The translations under genes were made by a program, and so were the position numbers. From assembly GCF_000612845.1 (NCBI RefSeq), contig NZ_CCAT010000083.1, positions 62,001 through 126,000 on the forward strand: DNA of 64,000 nt, read 5' to 3'. This stretch comes from Clostridium ihumii AP5 (GTDB taxonomy: Bacteria > Bacillota > Clostridia > Clostridiales > Clostridiaceae). The notes beneath the pieces were generated by a model, which made no database searches, was not told where the DNA came from, and saw only the letters and a program-made list of their open reading frames with translations. Shown one piece after another: positions 26,636-36,548 of the stretch (positions are counted from its first letter, which is position 1; every line of letters begins with the position of its first letter).

Positions 26636-27337
26636 ATGGCAAAACACTTACATATAATGGCTGAAGAAGGTTCTATAGCAGAAAAGGTTCTTTTACCAGG
26701 AGATCCACTAAGAGCTAAGTTTATTGCAGAGACTTATTTAGAAAATCCTGTTTGTTATAATGATGTTAGAGGAATGTATGGATATACAGGAACTTATAAA
26801 GGCGAGAGAGTTTCTGTGCAAGGAACTGGAATGGGTCTTCCATCATTATCTATCTATGCAAATGAACTTTTACAGTTTTATGGAGCTAAAAAGTTAATAA
26901 GAGTAGGTAGTTGTGGAGCGATAAATAAAGATGTTAAAGTGAGAGATATAGTGCTTGCATTAAGCGCATCTACAAACTCTGGAATAAATAGAAGAAGATT
27001 TAATGGAATGGATTATGCACCAAGTGCTAACTTTGAACTTTTAAGTAAGGCGTATGATTTAGGGAAAAGCAGAAACTTAAATGTAAAAGTAGGAAATGTA
27101 TTGTCTAGTGATTTATTTTATGATGACACAGGCATGGGAATTCAAAAATGGATTGATTACGGAACATTAGCAATCGAAATGGAGAGTGCAGAGTTATACA
27201 CATTATGTGCAAAACATGGAGCTAAAGCATTATCTATTCTTACAGTTTCAGATCATATAATAACAGGAGATGAAACAACACCAAAAGAAAGACAAGAAAC
27301 TTTCACAGATATGATGGAAATAGCATTAGAATTATAA
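26636..27337 (+). CDS. deoD: Purine nucleoside phosphorylase DeoD
   Basis: This 233-residue protein is a hexameric-type purine nucleoside phosphorylase. It shows [15 protein letters not shown] (phosphate site), [30 protein letters not shown] and the late [10 protein letters not shown] and SDHIITGDE motifs with the catalytic Asp. It splits purine nucleosides with phosphate to base and ribose-1-phosphate. ATG follows GAGGAGTG. It is monocistronic. Confidence 0.95.
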   Translation: MAKHLHIMAEEGSIAEKVLLPGDPLRAKFIAETYLENPVCYNDVRGMYGYTGTYKGERVSVQGTGMGLPSLSIYANELLQFYGAKKLIRVGSCGAINKDVKVRDIVLALSASTNSGINRRRFNGMDYAPSANFELLSKAYDLGKSRNLNVKVGNVLSSDLFYDDTGMGIQKWIDYGTLAIEMESAELYTLCAKHGAKALSILTVSDHIITGDETTPKERQETFTDMMEIALEL

Positions 27338-27350
27338 TAATATAGAAGTT

Positions 27351-27392
27351 GGCTACAGTTAGATTTACTTAAATTTGACTGTAGTTTTTTTA
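27351..27392 (+). terminator. Terminator of deoD
   Basis: A stem from GGCTACAGT (27352 on) with ACTGTAGTT (ending near 27386), extended by AT pairs, precedes seven T residues. Confidence 0.8.
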
Positions 27393-27440
27393 TTTAATGT
27401 GAAATTTAATTTTTGTATACAAGATTGAATACACTTCATT

Positions 27441-27749
27441 TGTAGGTAAATTTAAATTACTCTCCTCAGTAGGCGAGAATTCATTCTTGCAAAACTTTAT
27501 TTAAATGTATTATTTAAATAATATATATGAAAATCAAAGACCACCAAGATTGAAATCGAAGCTATGAAGGAAAATAGAAAATTATATTAACCTATGTGTG
27601 TGAATTTAAATCACGCTCCTCAGTAGGCGAGAATTCATTCTTGCAAAACGTTATTTGAATGTATTATTTAAAAAATATATATGAAAATCAAAAATCGCCA
27701 AGATTGAAATCTCAGCTACGAATGAAAAAAGAAAATTATATTAATCTAT
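27441..27749. repeat. Two tandem 154-bp repeat units
   Basis: Two direct copies of a 154-bp unit share CTCAGTAGGCGAGAATTC (27466 and 27620) and a common end, AATTATATTAA followed by CTAT (27580 and 27734). The unit modules also occur singly inside 10973-11376. The remaining bases to 27904 hold only AT-rich sequence and the ribosome site of the next gene. Confidence 0.75.
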
Positions 27750-27904
27750 ATAGGTAATGATTTAATCTTTTAAAAGGGTATTTCAATTATAAATTTACAA
27801 CAGTATTACTAAATTTTAAATGAATATATAAATAAACATGATAAAATAGAGATGAAGGTGAATTTAAAAAATTATTGATATAGATATACGAGGGGGAGGT
27901 CTAT

Positions 27905-29587
27905 ATGAAAAAAAAGATTAAAGTGGTAGCAATATTAACATTATTAATTGGTGTTATAACAATTGGTAGTATTGTATTTGCTAAAGATGGATGGGGATTT
28001 AACAGAAATATAATGCCGCATGATTTAATGCCATTTGTAAAGTTTGATAAATTAGAAGATGAATATAAAATTTATTCTAAAGTAGAAAAAGATGGTGAAA
28101 ATTTAGTTCTGGCTAGTGATAAAGATGAAAATGTAATAATAGAAAGAGAAGATGAAGGTAATCCATATCAAAGTTGGATTTTAGAATTGAGTTGGGTTGA
28201 TAGTGATAATTTTTTCGAAAATGATAAGTTTGCAGGAACATATTATACAATAAAAAATAAGGCAACTGGAAAGTATCTTTATTTATCATCTTTTTCACAC
28301 TTGGATAATAAGGGGTTAACAACTAAAAAACTAGAAGGTGGTTCACATTTGTGTTCTATGGAATATTGTTTTGGATTTGGAACTGGCGAGTTCTCAAAGC
28401 AAACATCATTAGGTGATGATAGATTTGATTTAACTAGAACTAATCCAAACTATTATTATATACAAAATTCCTTTGGTGGATTAACAGTTACAAGGGTAAA
28501 TGAAGAAAAAACAGCAACAATTCAAACTTCAAAAATGGATTTTAATAAACAAGATGAGTATATATTTACATTCAAAAAAACTAAAAGTTATAAACATAGT
28601 ATAAAAGGACAAGTGTATCAATTACCATTATCCTATGATAATAAAGAATATAATTTGATAAGTGAAGCTAGTATATATGAGAAGAATTCAATAAAAGATA
28701 TGGTAAAAAATGATGGCAAGGATTTTGATAAGTTGCTAAATGAAAATAAGGTTATAGATGATTGTAAAGTTGAGATAGTAAATAAAGCAGATGATGATAA
28801 GTTAAAATTAAATAGAGATGGGACTTTTGAAATCTTAACAAATAAAGATGAAATAGAAATAAACTTAAAAAGAGATGGATATGAAGATGTTGGAGCAACA
28901 ATAAATATAAAAGATTGTGAAAAAAGCGAGTTTCTAGCTTTTATGAAAGAATTTAAAGAAGTAAAAACAGTATTAAAAGGAAAAGTATTAGAAGTTACTG
29001 GAAATGATAAAGCGGGAGTATTTTATACAGAACAAAGTAGCACAAAAGGAATATCAGCTAAAATAAAATTAATAGATTCAGAGGGAACTTCCAAAGAACT
29101 TAGATCCAATAGTAGTGGTATATTTAGTTTTGAAGATATGGCATTAGGTGAGTATAAGTTAGATATTAGTGCCAGCGAATATGATACTAAAAAGATAAAT
29201 GAAAGTAAAATAGTTTTAAAAGAAGAAGAAAATAATATTTACATTTATTTGGAGAGAGAGATAAAAGATGATGGTAAAAATCCTGAAGCAGAAATTATGT
29301 TTGAATATAATTCAGAAGATGAAGGTGCATTTACAAGTGCAAAATCTACACTTACTAATTATAGTGAACCAGTTTATGTTTTAAAAGGTTGGATTGAATA
29401 TAATGATGGAACAAAAGAAAAATGGGATGTTGATAAAGATAAAAAAAATCTAATTGTAAAATTTGATGATAAGAGTGTAAAAAAATCGAGTATAAATAAA
29501 AATGCAGTAATATATTATGAAATAGTTGATATGAAAGGAAATAAATCTACTATTTCAGAAACATTAGTATTAAAACAGGATAGATAA
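27905..29587 (+). CDS. Secreted protein with ricin-type lectin-like and Cna/CarboxypepD-like domains
   Basis: A 560-residue protein with a signal peptide (residues 1-26). Residues ~40-220 resemble a beta-trefoil carbohydrate-binding domain (YTIKNKATGKYLYLSS is the classic core). Two regions of carboxypeptidase-regulatory-like beta sandwich type follow (IKGQVYQ near 237 and LKGKVLEV near 359 through GEYKLDISASEYDTK). A C-terminal beta domain from ~460 ends without an LPXTG or other anchor. No catalytic motif is visible. It is probably a cell-surface or secreted glycan-binding protein. It is monocistronic, with ATG after GAGGGGGAGG. Confidence 0.6.
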   Translation: MKKKIKVVAILTLLIGVITIGSIVFAKDGWGFNRNIMPHDLMPFVKFDKLEDEYKIYSKVEKDGENLVLASDKDENVIIEREDEGNPYQSWILELSWVDSDNFFENDKFAGTYYTIKNKATGKYLYLSSFSHLDNKGLTTKKLEGGSHLCSMEYCFGFGTGEFSKQTSLGDDRFDLTRTNPNYYYIQNSFGGLTVTRVNEEKTATIQTSKMDFNKQDEYIFTFKKTKSYKHSIKGQVYQLPLSYDNKEYNLISEASIYEKNSIKDMVKNDGKDFDKLLNENKVIDDCKVEIVNKADDDKLKLNRDGTFEILTNKDEIEINLKRDGYEDVGATINIKDCEKSEFLAFMKEFKEVKTVLKGKVLEVTGNDKAGVFYTEQSSTKGISAKIKLIDSEGTSKELRSNSSGIFSFEDMALGEYKLDISASEYDTKKINESKIVLKEEENNIYIYLEREIKDDGKNPEAEIMFEYNSEDEGAFTSAKSTLTNYSEPVYVLKGWIEYNDGTKEKWDVDKDKKNLIVKFDDKSVKKSSINKNAVIYYEIVDMKGNKSTISETLVLKQDR

Positions 29588-29591
29588 TATA

Positions 29592-29636
29592 AAAGCAATG
29601 ATAAATTATAAAAAATAATTTATCATTGTTTTTTAT
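29592..29636 (+). terminator. Terminator of the lectin-like gene
   Basis: A long AT-rich stem (about 29592-29609 with 29615-29632, one G-T pair) is followed by T-rich sequence. Up to 29871 I see no gene. Confidence 0.75.
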
Positions 29637-29871
29637 TTTTAAAATTAAATTTAAATATATTTAATTAAATTGTGGTAAATATTTCATGACAACTTATTAT
29701 CAACTTAAGTTAAAATCTGAATTTAATTTTTATAAGTTTAAATTAATTAAAATTCATGTAAAAATTTACTTAATTTACACTTAGTTAATACTATAAATAC
29801 ATAAAGAAAAATAGAATTAAATATAGGAGTAAAATATTCAGGGCTAAACCAAACATAAAGGGGGATTATTT

Positions 29872-31830
29872 ATGAAAAAAGGATTACCAGAAGGGGCATA
29901 TGGACTGAAAGATGGGCAGAAAAAGTATATTCCATATATTCCGGCTAATAAAATAGTTCCGGAATTTACAGTATTATCTGTTGTTGTAGGTATTATTTTA
30001 TGTATTATTTTTGGTGCTGCAAATGCGTATTTAGGTTTAAAAATTGGAATGACTGTTTCAGCATCAATTCCAGCTGCTGTTATTTCAATGGCAATTGTGA
30101 GAGTTATACTTAAAAGAAAGTCAATACTAGAAAACAATATGGTGCAAACAATAGCATCAGCAGGAGAGTCTTTAGTTGCAGGAGCAATATTTACATTACC
30201 AGCGTTATTTTTATGGGGAGAAGACCCAAATGCATTTACAATGACAATAATAACATTAGTTGGTGGTGTGTTAGGTGTTGTATTTATGATACCTATAAGA
30301 AGATATTTAATAGTAAAAGAGCATGGAACATTACCTTATCCAGAAGGTGCAGCTTGTGCTGAGATTTTAGTTGCAGGTGAAGGTGATGGGTCTAGTGCTA
30401 AAATGATATTTATAGGTGGAGGTATTGGTGCATTATACAAACTATTTGGTGATGGATTTAAAATGTTTCCAACAGAAATAGAAAAAACTATTCCAAACTT
30501 CTCAAATGGAACAGTTGGTATGGATACACTTCCAGCACTTTTAGGTGTAGGTTATATTATAGGACCTAAAATATCTTCATACATGCTTATTGGAGCATTA
30601 TTAGGATGGCTTTGTTTTATTCCTATGATTACTTTCTTTGGTAGTAGTGCAACAGATGTTATATTCCCAGCAAAAGATGTTATAAAAAATTTAAATGCAG
30701 GAGCTATATGGTCAAATTATTTAAAATATATAGGAGCAGGTGCAGTTGCTGCTGGTGGAATAATAAGTTTAATAAAATCTTTACCAACTATAATATCATC
30801 ATTTAGAGATGTAATTAAAGGTGCAAAAGGTAATGAAAAACAACTTCAAGTTGAAAGAACTGATAAAGACTTAAGTAGCAGATTTATAATTATTGTACTT
30901 GTAATTTCAATAATAGCTATAGCAGCATTTCCACAAATTCCAGTTGGAATATTAGGAGCAATATTGATAGTTATATTTGGATTTTTCTTTGTTACAGTTT
31001 CATCTAGAGTTGTAGGTGTTGTAGGTAGTTCTTCAAATCCTATATCAGGAATGACAATAGCGGCTTTATTATTAACAACAATAATATTAAAAGCCACAGG
31101 AATGAATGGAAAAACAGGTATGATATCAGCATTATGTATAGGTGCAGTTATTTGTACAGCTTCAGCAATAGCAGGAGATACTTCTCAAGACTTAAAAACA
31201 GGTTATTTAGTTGGAGCAACTCCATGGAAACAACAATTAGGAGAGCTTATAGGTGTTGTAGCAGCAGCTATATCAGTTGGATTTATAATGATTGCATTAG
31301 ATAAAGCATATACTTTTGGTTCAAAAGATTTTGGAGCACCACAAGCTGGGCTAATGAAACTTATAATAGAAGGAATTATGGATGGAAACTTACCTTGGAA
31401 CTTAGTATTTATGGGCGTTATGACATCAATAATATTTGAAATATTAGGTGTAGCATCATTACCAGTTGCAATAGGTTTATATTTACCAATACATTTATCA
31501 ACACCAATAATGCTTGGTGGACTTATCAAAGGTGGCTTTGATATGCTTACTAAGAATAAAGACAAAGATAAAAAAGAAGCTGTTAATCAAACTGGTATAT
31601 TATATGCATCAGGACTTGTTGCAGGTGAAGGACTCATGGGGGTAGTTCTTGCAATATTTGCAATAGCAAATGTTGATATGGCAATGAAGAATCCTATACT
31701 AGGACAGTTTGGTTCATTAATATTGTATTTGTTATTAGCATTAAGTTTTATATATATTTTGAAAAAAGGTATGAATGATGATATAAATAAAAATTCTAAT
31801 AAAAAGTCTAAACAAAAAATAAAAGCATAG
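29872..31830 (+). CDS. OPT-family oligopeptide transporter
   Basis: A 652-residue polytopic protein of the OPT superfamily with about 15 hydrophobic segments. The N-terminal motif FGAANAYLGLKIGMTVSASIP is diagnostic, as are YPEGAACAEIL near residue 160 and SAIAGDTSQDLKTGYLVGATP near residue 430. Members couple proton entry to import of small peptides or metal chelates. ATG follows AAGGGGG. It is followed by a PqqD-like gene. Confidence 0.9.
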   Translation: MKKGLPEGAYGLKDGQKKYIPYIPANKIVPEFTVLSVVVGIILCIIFGAANAYLGLKIGMTVSASIPAAVISMAIVRVILKRKSILENNMVQTIASAGESLVAGAIFTLPALFLWGEDPNAFTMTIITLVGGVLGVVFMIPIRRYLIVKEHGTLPYPEGAACAEILVAGEGDGSSAKMIFIGGGIGALYKLFGDGFKMFPTEIEKTIPNFSNGTVGMDTLPALLGVGYIIGPKISSYMLIGALLGWLCFIPMITFFGSSATDVIFPAKDVIKNLNAGAIWSNYLKYIGAGAVAAGGIISLIKSLPTIISSFRDVIKGAKGNEKQLQVERTDKDLSSRFIIIVLVISIIAIAAFPQIPVGILGAILIVIFGFFFVTVSSRVVGVVGSSSNPISGMTIAALLLTTIILKATGMNGKTGMISALCIGAVICTASAIAGDTSQDLKTGYLVGATPWKQQLGELIGVVAAAISVGFIMIALDKAYTFGSKDFGAPQAGLMKLIIEGIMDGNLPWNLVFMGVMTSIIFEILGVASLPVAIGLYLPIHLSTPIMLGGLIKGGFDMLTKNKDKDKKEAVNQTGILYASGLVAGEGLMGVVLAIFAIANVDMAMKNPILGQFGSLILYLLLALSFIYILKKGMNDDINKNSNKKSKQKIKA

Positions 31831-31838
31831 ATTAATAT

Positions 31839-31880
31839 AAATGATGAATGGAATAATTATGTTTCATTCATCATTTTAAT
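31839..31880 (+). terminator. Hairpin after the OPT transporter
   Basis: A 12-bp perfect stem (31839-31850 with 31865-31876) is followed by a short T-rich tract. Read-through to the next gene is possible. Confidence 0.6.
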
Positions 31881-31960
31881 ATAGAAATTAGACATAAAAC
31901 TATAAATTTAAAACTATAAATTTATAAAGAGATAAATAAAATAAAAAGGTGAGGGAAGTT

Positions 31961-32299
31961 ATGAAAAAAACTAAGAATGATAACATATTGGAGAAAGTGC
32001 CATTTAGAAATGAAAAAATTAATTGGGATGATTCAGGAGAAAGTATAGTATTAATCATAAAAAGAGATTCTTTTGCTGAGAAGATAATGCATAAAATTTT
32101 TAAAAAACCTGAAGTTATAAAAATAGAATTAGAGAAAATAGGATCAACTGTTTGGAGATTGTGTGATGGACATAATAATGTATATGAAATATCAGAAAAA
32201 TTAAAGGAAAGTCATGGTGAAGATATAGAACCAGCACTTCCAAGACTAATAGAGTATATAAAAATTCTTATTAATAATGGATATATATCATTGAAGTAG
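31961..32299 (+). CDS. PqqD-family small protein
   Basis: A 112-residue protein. Its C-terminal ~75 residues match PqqD-type peptide chaperones (LEKIGSTVWRLCDGHNNVYEISEKL and RLIEYIKILINNGYISL). These domains usually hand a precursor peptide to a radical SAM enzyme. No such enzyme or precursor is nearby, but an oligopeptide transporter is directly upstream. The ATG at 31961 is preferred over GTG at 31949 because AAGGTGAGGG lies between them. Confidence 0.72.
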   Translation: MKKTKNDNILEKVPFRNEKINWDDSGESIVLIIKRDSFAEKIMHKIFKKPEVIKIELEKIGSTVWRLCDGHNNVYEISEKLKESHGEDIEPALPRLIEYIKILINNGYISLK

Positions 32300-32362
32300 T
32301 GATTAAAAATACAGTAATTAAATATAAATAAAGTTGGTAAGTAAAAATAATGGGAGGTTAAA

Positions 32363-32719
32363 ATGATAAAATATATTATATATATTGTACTTATTATGAT
32401 TGTAACTATGTTATTTATATATATAGGAATAATAAAAGATAGACAGTTAGGGATGAATCTTATGGACAAACTATATAATAAATGTTGTAATAAAGTTTTG
32501 AAAAATATGAAGGTAACCAAGAAAATGTCTGCTGTTGAAATAAGAGAATTAATAAAAGACGAAAAAGCAAGTGTAATTTGGAGTAAAAAAAAGGTTGGTG
32601 TTACAAATAAAATACAGTTTACTAATTATGTTATAGAAGGATTGTTAAAATTGAATGAAATAGAACTTATTGACAAAAGTAAAAGAATATACGGATTGAG
32701 TGAGAGTTCAAAAAAATAG
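32363..32719 (+). CDS. Small membrane-anchored protein of unknown function
   Basis: A 118-residue protein with one N-terminal transmembrane helix (residues 3-24). A basic soluble part contains SAVEIRELIKDEKASVIWSKKK and a stretch that could form a winged helix (KIQFTNYVIEGLLKLNEIELIDKSKRIYGLS). I recognise no family. ATG follows GGGAGG. It converges on the P-type ATPase gene and shares a bidirectional terminator. Confidence 0.65.
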   Translation: MIKYIIYIVLIMIVTMLFIYIGIIKDRQLGMNLMDKLYNKCCNKVLKNMKVTKKMSAVEIRELIKDEKASVIWSKKKVGVTNKIQFTNYVIEGLLKLNEIELIDKSKRIYGLSESSKK

Positions 32720-32745
32720 AAGTACTTTTTAAGTACTTCTATTTT
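32713..32745. terminator. Bidirectional terminator between convergent genes
   Basis: A 15-bp perfect stem (32713-32727 with 32731-32745) has A-rich and T-rich flanks on both sides. It serves the small anchored protein and the minus-strand ATPase. Confidence 0.85.
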
Positions 32746-32748
32746 AAA

Positions 32749-35397
32749 TTATAAACTTATTGTTGATTTTTCAGTAGAAAGAATTTTTGAAAATTTTCTA
32801 TCATCTACAATAACTTTTTTTATTTGAATTATTAAAGTTGGTATAAATGATAACAAATATATTAAACCTAATTGTTGTATTGAAAGTGTTGATACTTCAA
32901 ATAATGATTTTAAAGGTGGAACAATTAAAACTAATGTAAGCATAATGAAGCCTGATAAAAATGCTAAAATACTATACTTATTAGAGTTAAGTCCAAGTTT
33001 AAATATTGATAAGTTTCCTCTACAGTTAAAACCATGAAATAATCTAGCAAGGCAAAGTGTTGCAAATGCCATTGTACTAGCAGTAGAAGCATCACCTGTT
33101 TTTAGTCCTGTCATAAAGGCAATTATAGTAAAAATAGAAATTAATAGCCCTTCAAGTGAAATAGCTTTTACAAAATCTTTAGTTAAGATAGAATCCTTAG
33201 CATTTCTAGGTTTTTCATTAAGAATATCATCATTGCCAGGTTCAACACCAATTGCTATAGCTGGAAGGCTATCTGTAAGCAAGTTTATAAATAATAAGTG
33301 AACAGGTGCAAAAGGCATTGGTAATGCTAATAATGATGTAAACAATATAGCAATTATTCCAGCAGTGTTTCCAGATAGTAAAAATCTAATAGAATTTTTA
33401 ATATTTCTATAGACATTACGTCCATTAGCAACGGATTTTACAATAGTTGCAAAATTATCGTCAGTTAAAATCATGGAAGCTGCATCTTTTGAAACTTCTG
33501 TACCAGTTATTCCCATGGCAATACCTATATTAGCTTGTTTTAATGCTGGAGCATCATTAACACCATCACCAGTCATTGCTACTATATTGTCTTTATCTTG
33601 AAAAGCTCGTACTATTCTTATTTTATGCTCAGGAGAAACTCTAGCGTAAACAGAGATTTTATCTACTTTTTCTCTTAATTCTTCATCAGAAATTTTTTCT
33701 AGTTCTAATCCTTCCATAGCAAGATCACCGTCTTTAAAAATTCCGATTTCCTTAGCAATAGCACAAGCAGTTATTTTATGATCCCCAGTTATCATAACAG
33801 GTTTTATACCAGCTTTTAAACATTCGCTTACAGCATGCTTTGATTCTTCTCTAGGAGGATCAATCATTGATATTAAACCTAAGAATGTATAGCCATATTC
33901 ATCTTCTAAAGAAAGAGAATAATCTTCAGATATTTCTTTATATGCAAAAGCTAAAACTCTTAAGCCATTTTCAGAAAAAGATTTGTTAGTATTTTGTATA
34001 TTTTCAATATCCTCTTTTGTAATTTCTTTTATACCATTAGAAGTTTTAATATATTTGATTCTATTAATTAAAACATCAAGGGCACCTTTAGTAAACATTA
34101 GATTATTATTGTTTAAATTATGAGAAGTACTCATTAACTTTCTATCAGAGTCAAAGGGTATTTCTGATATTCTAGCATAAGAATTTCTAAGAGATACTTC
34201 ATCTAAATTATATATTTTACCTAAGTTAACTAAAGCAACTTCTGTAGGATCACCAATTTCATTATTATTAATAACTGTTGAATCATTACAAAGAATGGCT
34301 GACTTTATTAATAAATCTTCAGTTTCATTAGATAAATCATATTCATTAGAGTTTATAATTTTGTTATCAACAAAAGATTTTTTTACAGTCATTTTATTTT
34401 GTGTAAGTGTTCCAGTTTTGTCAGAGCATATTACAGAAACACATCCAAGTCCTTCAACAGCTTTTAACTGTTTAACAATAGCATTTTCACTAGCCATTTT
34501 TTGAGTTCCTAATGCAAGAACGATAGTTACAATTGAACTTAAGGCTTCTGGAATAGCAGCAACAGCTAAAGCAACAGCAAACATTAAAGAATCTAATATA
34601 GGGGTTCCACGATATACGTCAATTCCAAATATAACAACTGAAATAGCTAGAATTATAATAGCTAATTTCTTACTGAAATCATCTAAGTTAGCTTGTAATG
34701 GTGTCTTTTTAGCTTGAGTATTCTCAAGAAGAGATGCAATTTTACCAATTTCCGTATTCATGCCAGTATCAGTAACTATAACAGTAGCTCTACCATAAGT
34801 TACTAAACTACCTGAGAAGACCATGTTTTTTTGATCACCAAGTGCTAGTTCTGTAGAAGATATAACGTCACTAGTTTTATTAACACTTTCAGATTCTCCA
34901 GTTAGTGAACTTTCATTAACTTGAAGTGAATAATTTTCTATAACTCTACCATCAGCTGCAACTAAGTCACCAGCTTCCAAAATTAAAATATCTCCAGGTA
35001 CAACTTCTCTAGATGGTATCTCAGTTTTAACACCATTTCTAATTACCTTTGAGTTTGGTGCAGATAAAGCTTTAAGGCTATTTAGTGATTGTTCAGCTTT
35101 AATATGCTGAACAGTACCAAGTATTGCATTTAATGTTATAACTACAAAAATTACTAAAGTACTTTCCATATTACCTATAGCCATGGAAACAAAACCAGCA
35201 ATTATAAGGATAAGAACTAATAAATCTTTAAATTGCTCTAAAAAAATTACAAAGGTACTTTTCTTTTCTTTTTCTTTAAGTTCATTTGGGCCATGTTTTT
35301 CATTTTGTTTTTTTACCATTTCGTCATTAAGTCCTTCAAGAGAAGAATTTAATTCATTTAAAATTTGATTTGTTGATTGTGAAAAATAAGTTTTCAT
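32749..35397 (-). CDS. Cation-transporting P-type ATPase (Ca2+/Mn2+ type)
   Basis: An 882-residue P2A-type ATPase. It has TGES in the actuator domain (~residue 165), phosphorylated Asp326 in DKTGTLTQN, KGALDVL for nucleotide binding, MITGDH and the hinge GDGVNDAPALK. Transmembrane motif PEALSSIV (~residue 285) resembles the PEGLP site of SERCA/PMR1 pumps. The yybP-ykoY type manganese riboswitch in its leader makes manganese efflux the most likely job, with Ca2+ as alternative. It is monocistronic on the minus strand. Confidence 0.92.
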   Translation of the reverse strand: MKTYFSQSTNQILNELNSSLEGLNDEMVKKQNEKHGPNELKEKEKKSTFVIFLEQFKDLLVLILIIAGFVSMAIGNMESTLVIFVVITLNAILGTVQHIKAEQSLNSLKALSAPNSKVIRNGVKTEIPSREVVPGDILILEAGDLVAADGRVIENYSLQVNESSLTGESESVNKTSDVISSTELALGDQKNMVFSGSLVTYGRATVIVTDTGMNTEIGKIASLLENTQAKKTPLQANLDDFSKKLAIIILAISVVIFGIDVYRGTPILDSLMFAVALAVAAIPEALSSIVTIVLALGTQKMASENAIVKQLKAVEGLGCVSVICSDKTGTLTQNKMTVKKSFVDNKIINSNEYDLSNETEDLLIKSAILCNDSTVINNNEIGDPTEVALVNLGKIYNLDEVSLRNSYARISEIPFDSDRKLMSTSHNLNNNNLMFTKGALDVLINRIKYIKTSNGIKEITKEDIENIQNTNKSFSENGLRVLAFAYKEISEDYSLSLEDEYGYTFLGLISMIDPPREESKHAVSECLKAGIKPVMITGDHKITACAIAKEIGIFKDGDLAMEGLELEKISDEELREKVDKISVYARVSPEHKIRIVRAFQDKDNIVAMTGDGVNDAPALKQANIGIAMGITGTEVSKDAASMILTDDNFATIVKSVANGRNVYRNIKNSIRFLLSGNTAGIIAILFTSLLALPMPFAPVHLLFINLLTDSLPAIAIGVEPGNDDILNEKPRNAKDSILTKDFVKAISLEGLLISIFTIIAFMTGLKTGDASTASTMAFATLCLARLFHGFNCRGNLSIFKLGLNSNKYSILAFLSGFIMLTLVLIVPPLKSLFEVSTLSIQQLGLIYLLSFIPTLIIQIKKVIVDDRKFSKILSTEKSTISL

Positions 35398-35438
35398 AAA
35401 ATAAGTACTCCCTCCTATATTTTTACATCTAATTTAAC

Positions 35439-35492
35439 AAAAAAGACCTTTGACATAGATTTCAAGTCTTATTGAAATCTATGTCAAAGGTC
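35439..35492 (-). terminator. Riboswitch expression-platform terminator
   Basis: On the minus strand a 21-bp perfect stem (35445-35465 with 35472-35492) is followed by six T residues. Its upstream arm includes the AGACCTTT that also closes the aptamer, so the two structures are mutually exclusive. Confidence 0.85.
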
Positions 35493-35573
35493 TTGTAACC
35501 AACTTTCAATTGGTATATATCTCCAGGCAAATTGCCGGAATGTTGAAGATACATTTATAACTACTCCCCTTTA
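35485..35573 (-). promoter_or_regulatory. yybP-ykoY manganese riboswitch aptamer
   Basis: Read on the minus strand, it starts AAAGGGGAGTAG (35572-35561), passes a CCGGCAATTTGCCTGG hairpin region and closes with CAAGACCTTT (ending at 35485). These are the conserved ends of the yybP-ykoY Mn2+ aptamer. Mn2+ binding would keep AGACCTTT in the closing stem and prevent the terminator, switching the ATPase on. Confidence 0.85.
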
Positions 35574-35594
35574 ACATGGGATTAATTTTATTAA

Positions 35595-36530
35595 ATTATG
35601 TTTTAATAATATATTTATTCTAAATAAAAGTCAATAGATATATCAAATAAATTTATAATAATTATATTAATATAGTCTATGACTAAGATGTATAAATGGA
35701 ACTAAAAGTTGTAAGTTTTAAATAATGATAATTTGAAAATATTGTTAAAAATTAAATTTACAAATGCATTTAAAGTTTATTTATATTTAATAAGGTTTAA
35801 ATTTTAAAATAATATATTACAAATTAGTGAGATTATATAAATAAAATAGAAATTAGATAGTAGTAATAAAAACCTAAACAAAGCACCAAATTTATGCTTA
35901 AAAATATAAAAATTTAGATATATTAAAAAAGTATAATTTAAATCAAGAAAATATAAAAACATAACTTTACCGAATTAGTATAAAAAAATATATAAAAATC
36001 TTAATAAGAATCTAAAAAATAAAGTTATAATAACTATATAGAATAGATGTAATTATAAGTATTTAAAATATAAATAATTACTATTTGAAATCTAAATTAC
36101 CAAATTAAATATTTTAAAAATTTACAATAACAAATGTATAAATATAAAACAAATAATATATTTAATTATGTATATGGTTTACAAATAATAGAAACGCAAT
36201 TATAATGAAAGTAAATAATAGAAAATTTAGAAAATTATATAAACTTAAACAATTATTTAACAAACTTAATATAAATTTTAGTTATAAAATTTATATTAAT
36301 GAATATTTAATATTATAAATAAGTATAGGATTACAATTAGCAAAGTAGGTAATAAATTATTGATTTAAAATTATTGTTAATTTTGAAATATTTTCGGGCT
36401 GATCTTATTATTTATAAAAATAAAAGCAAAACATTAAAATAATTATTAAGATTTGAATTGAAATATTAGATATTAATAATTATTAGTATCTTTTATATAT
36501 TTTAATTTCATTATTGAAATTAATATGATA
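35595..36530. other. Gene-free, extremely AT-rich intergenic region
   Basis: About 900 bases between the divergent ATPase and gcvT genes have scattered stops in all frames and no convincing structure. I looked for the glycine riboswitch that often controls gcv operons and did not find its conserved core. Confidence 0.6.
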
Positions 36531-36548
36531 ATTGGGGGGTATATTTAA

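Noticed and set aside
27441-27749. CRISPR array
   Set aside because: There are only two 154-bp direct units, with no short repeat-spacer alternation and no cas genes nearby.
36300-36548. Glycine riboswitch upstream of gcvT
   Set aside because: The conserved core elements are not visible; the region is almost pure A and T.
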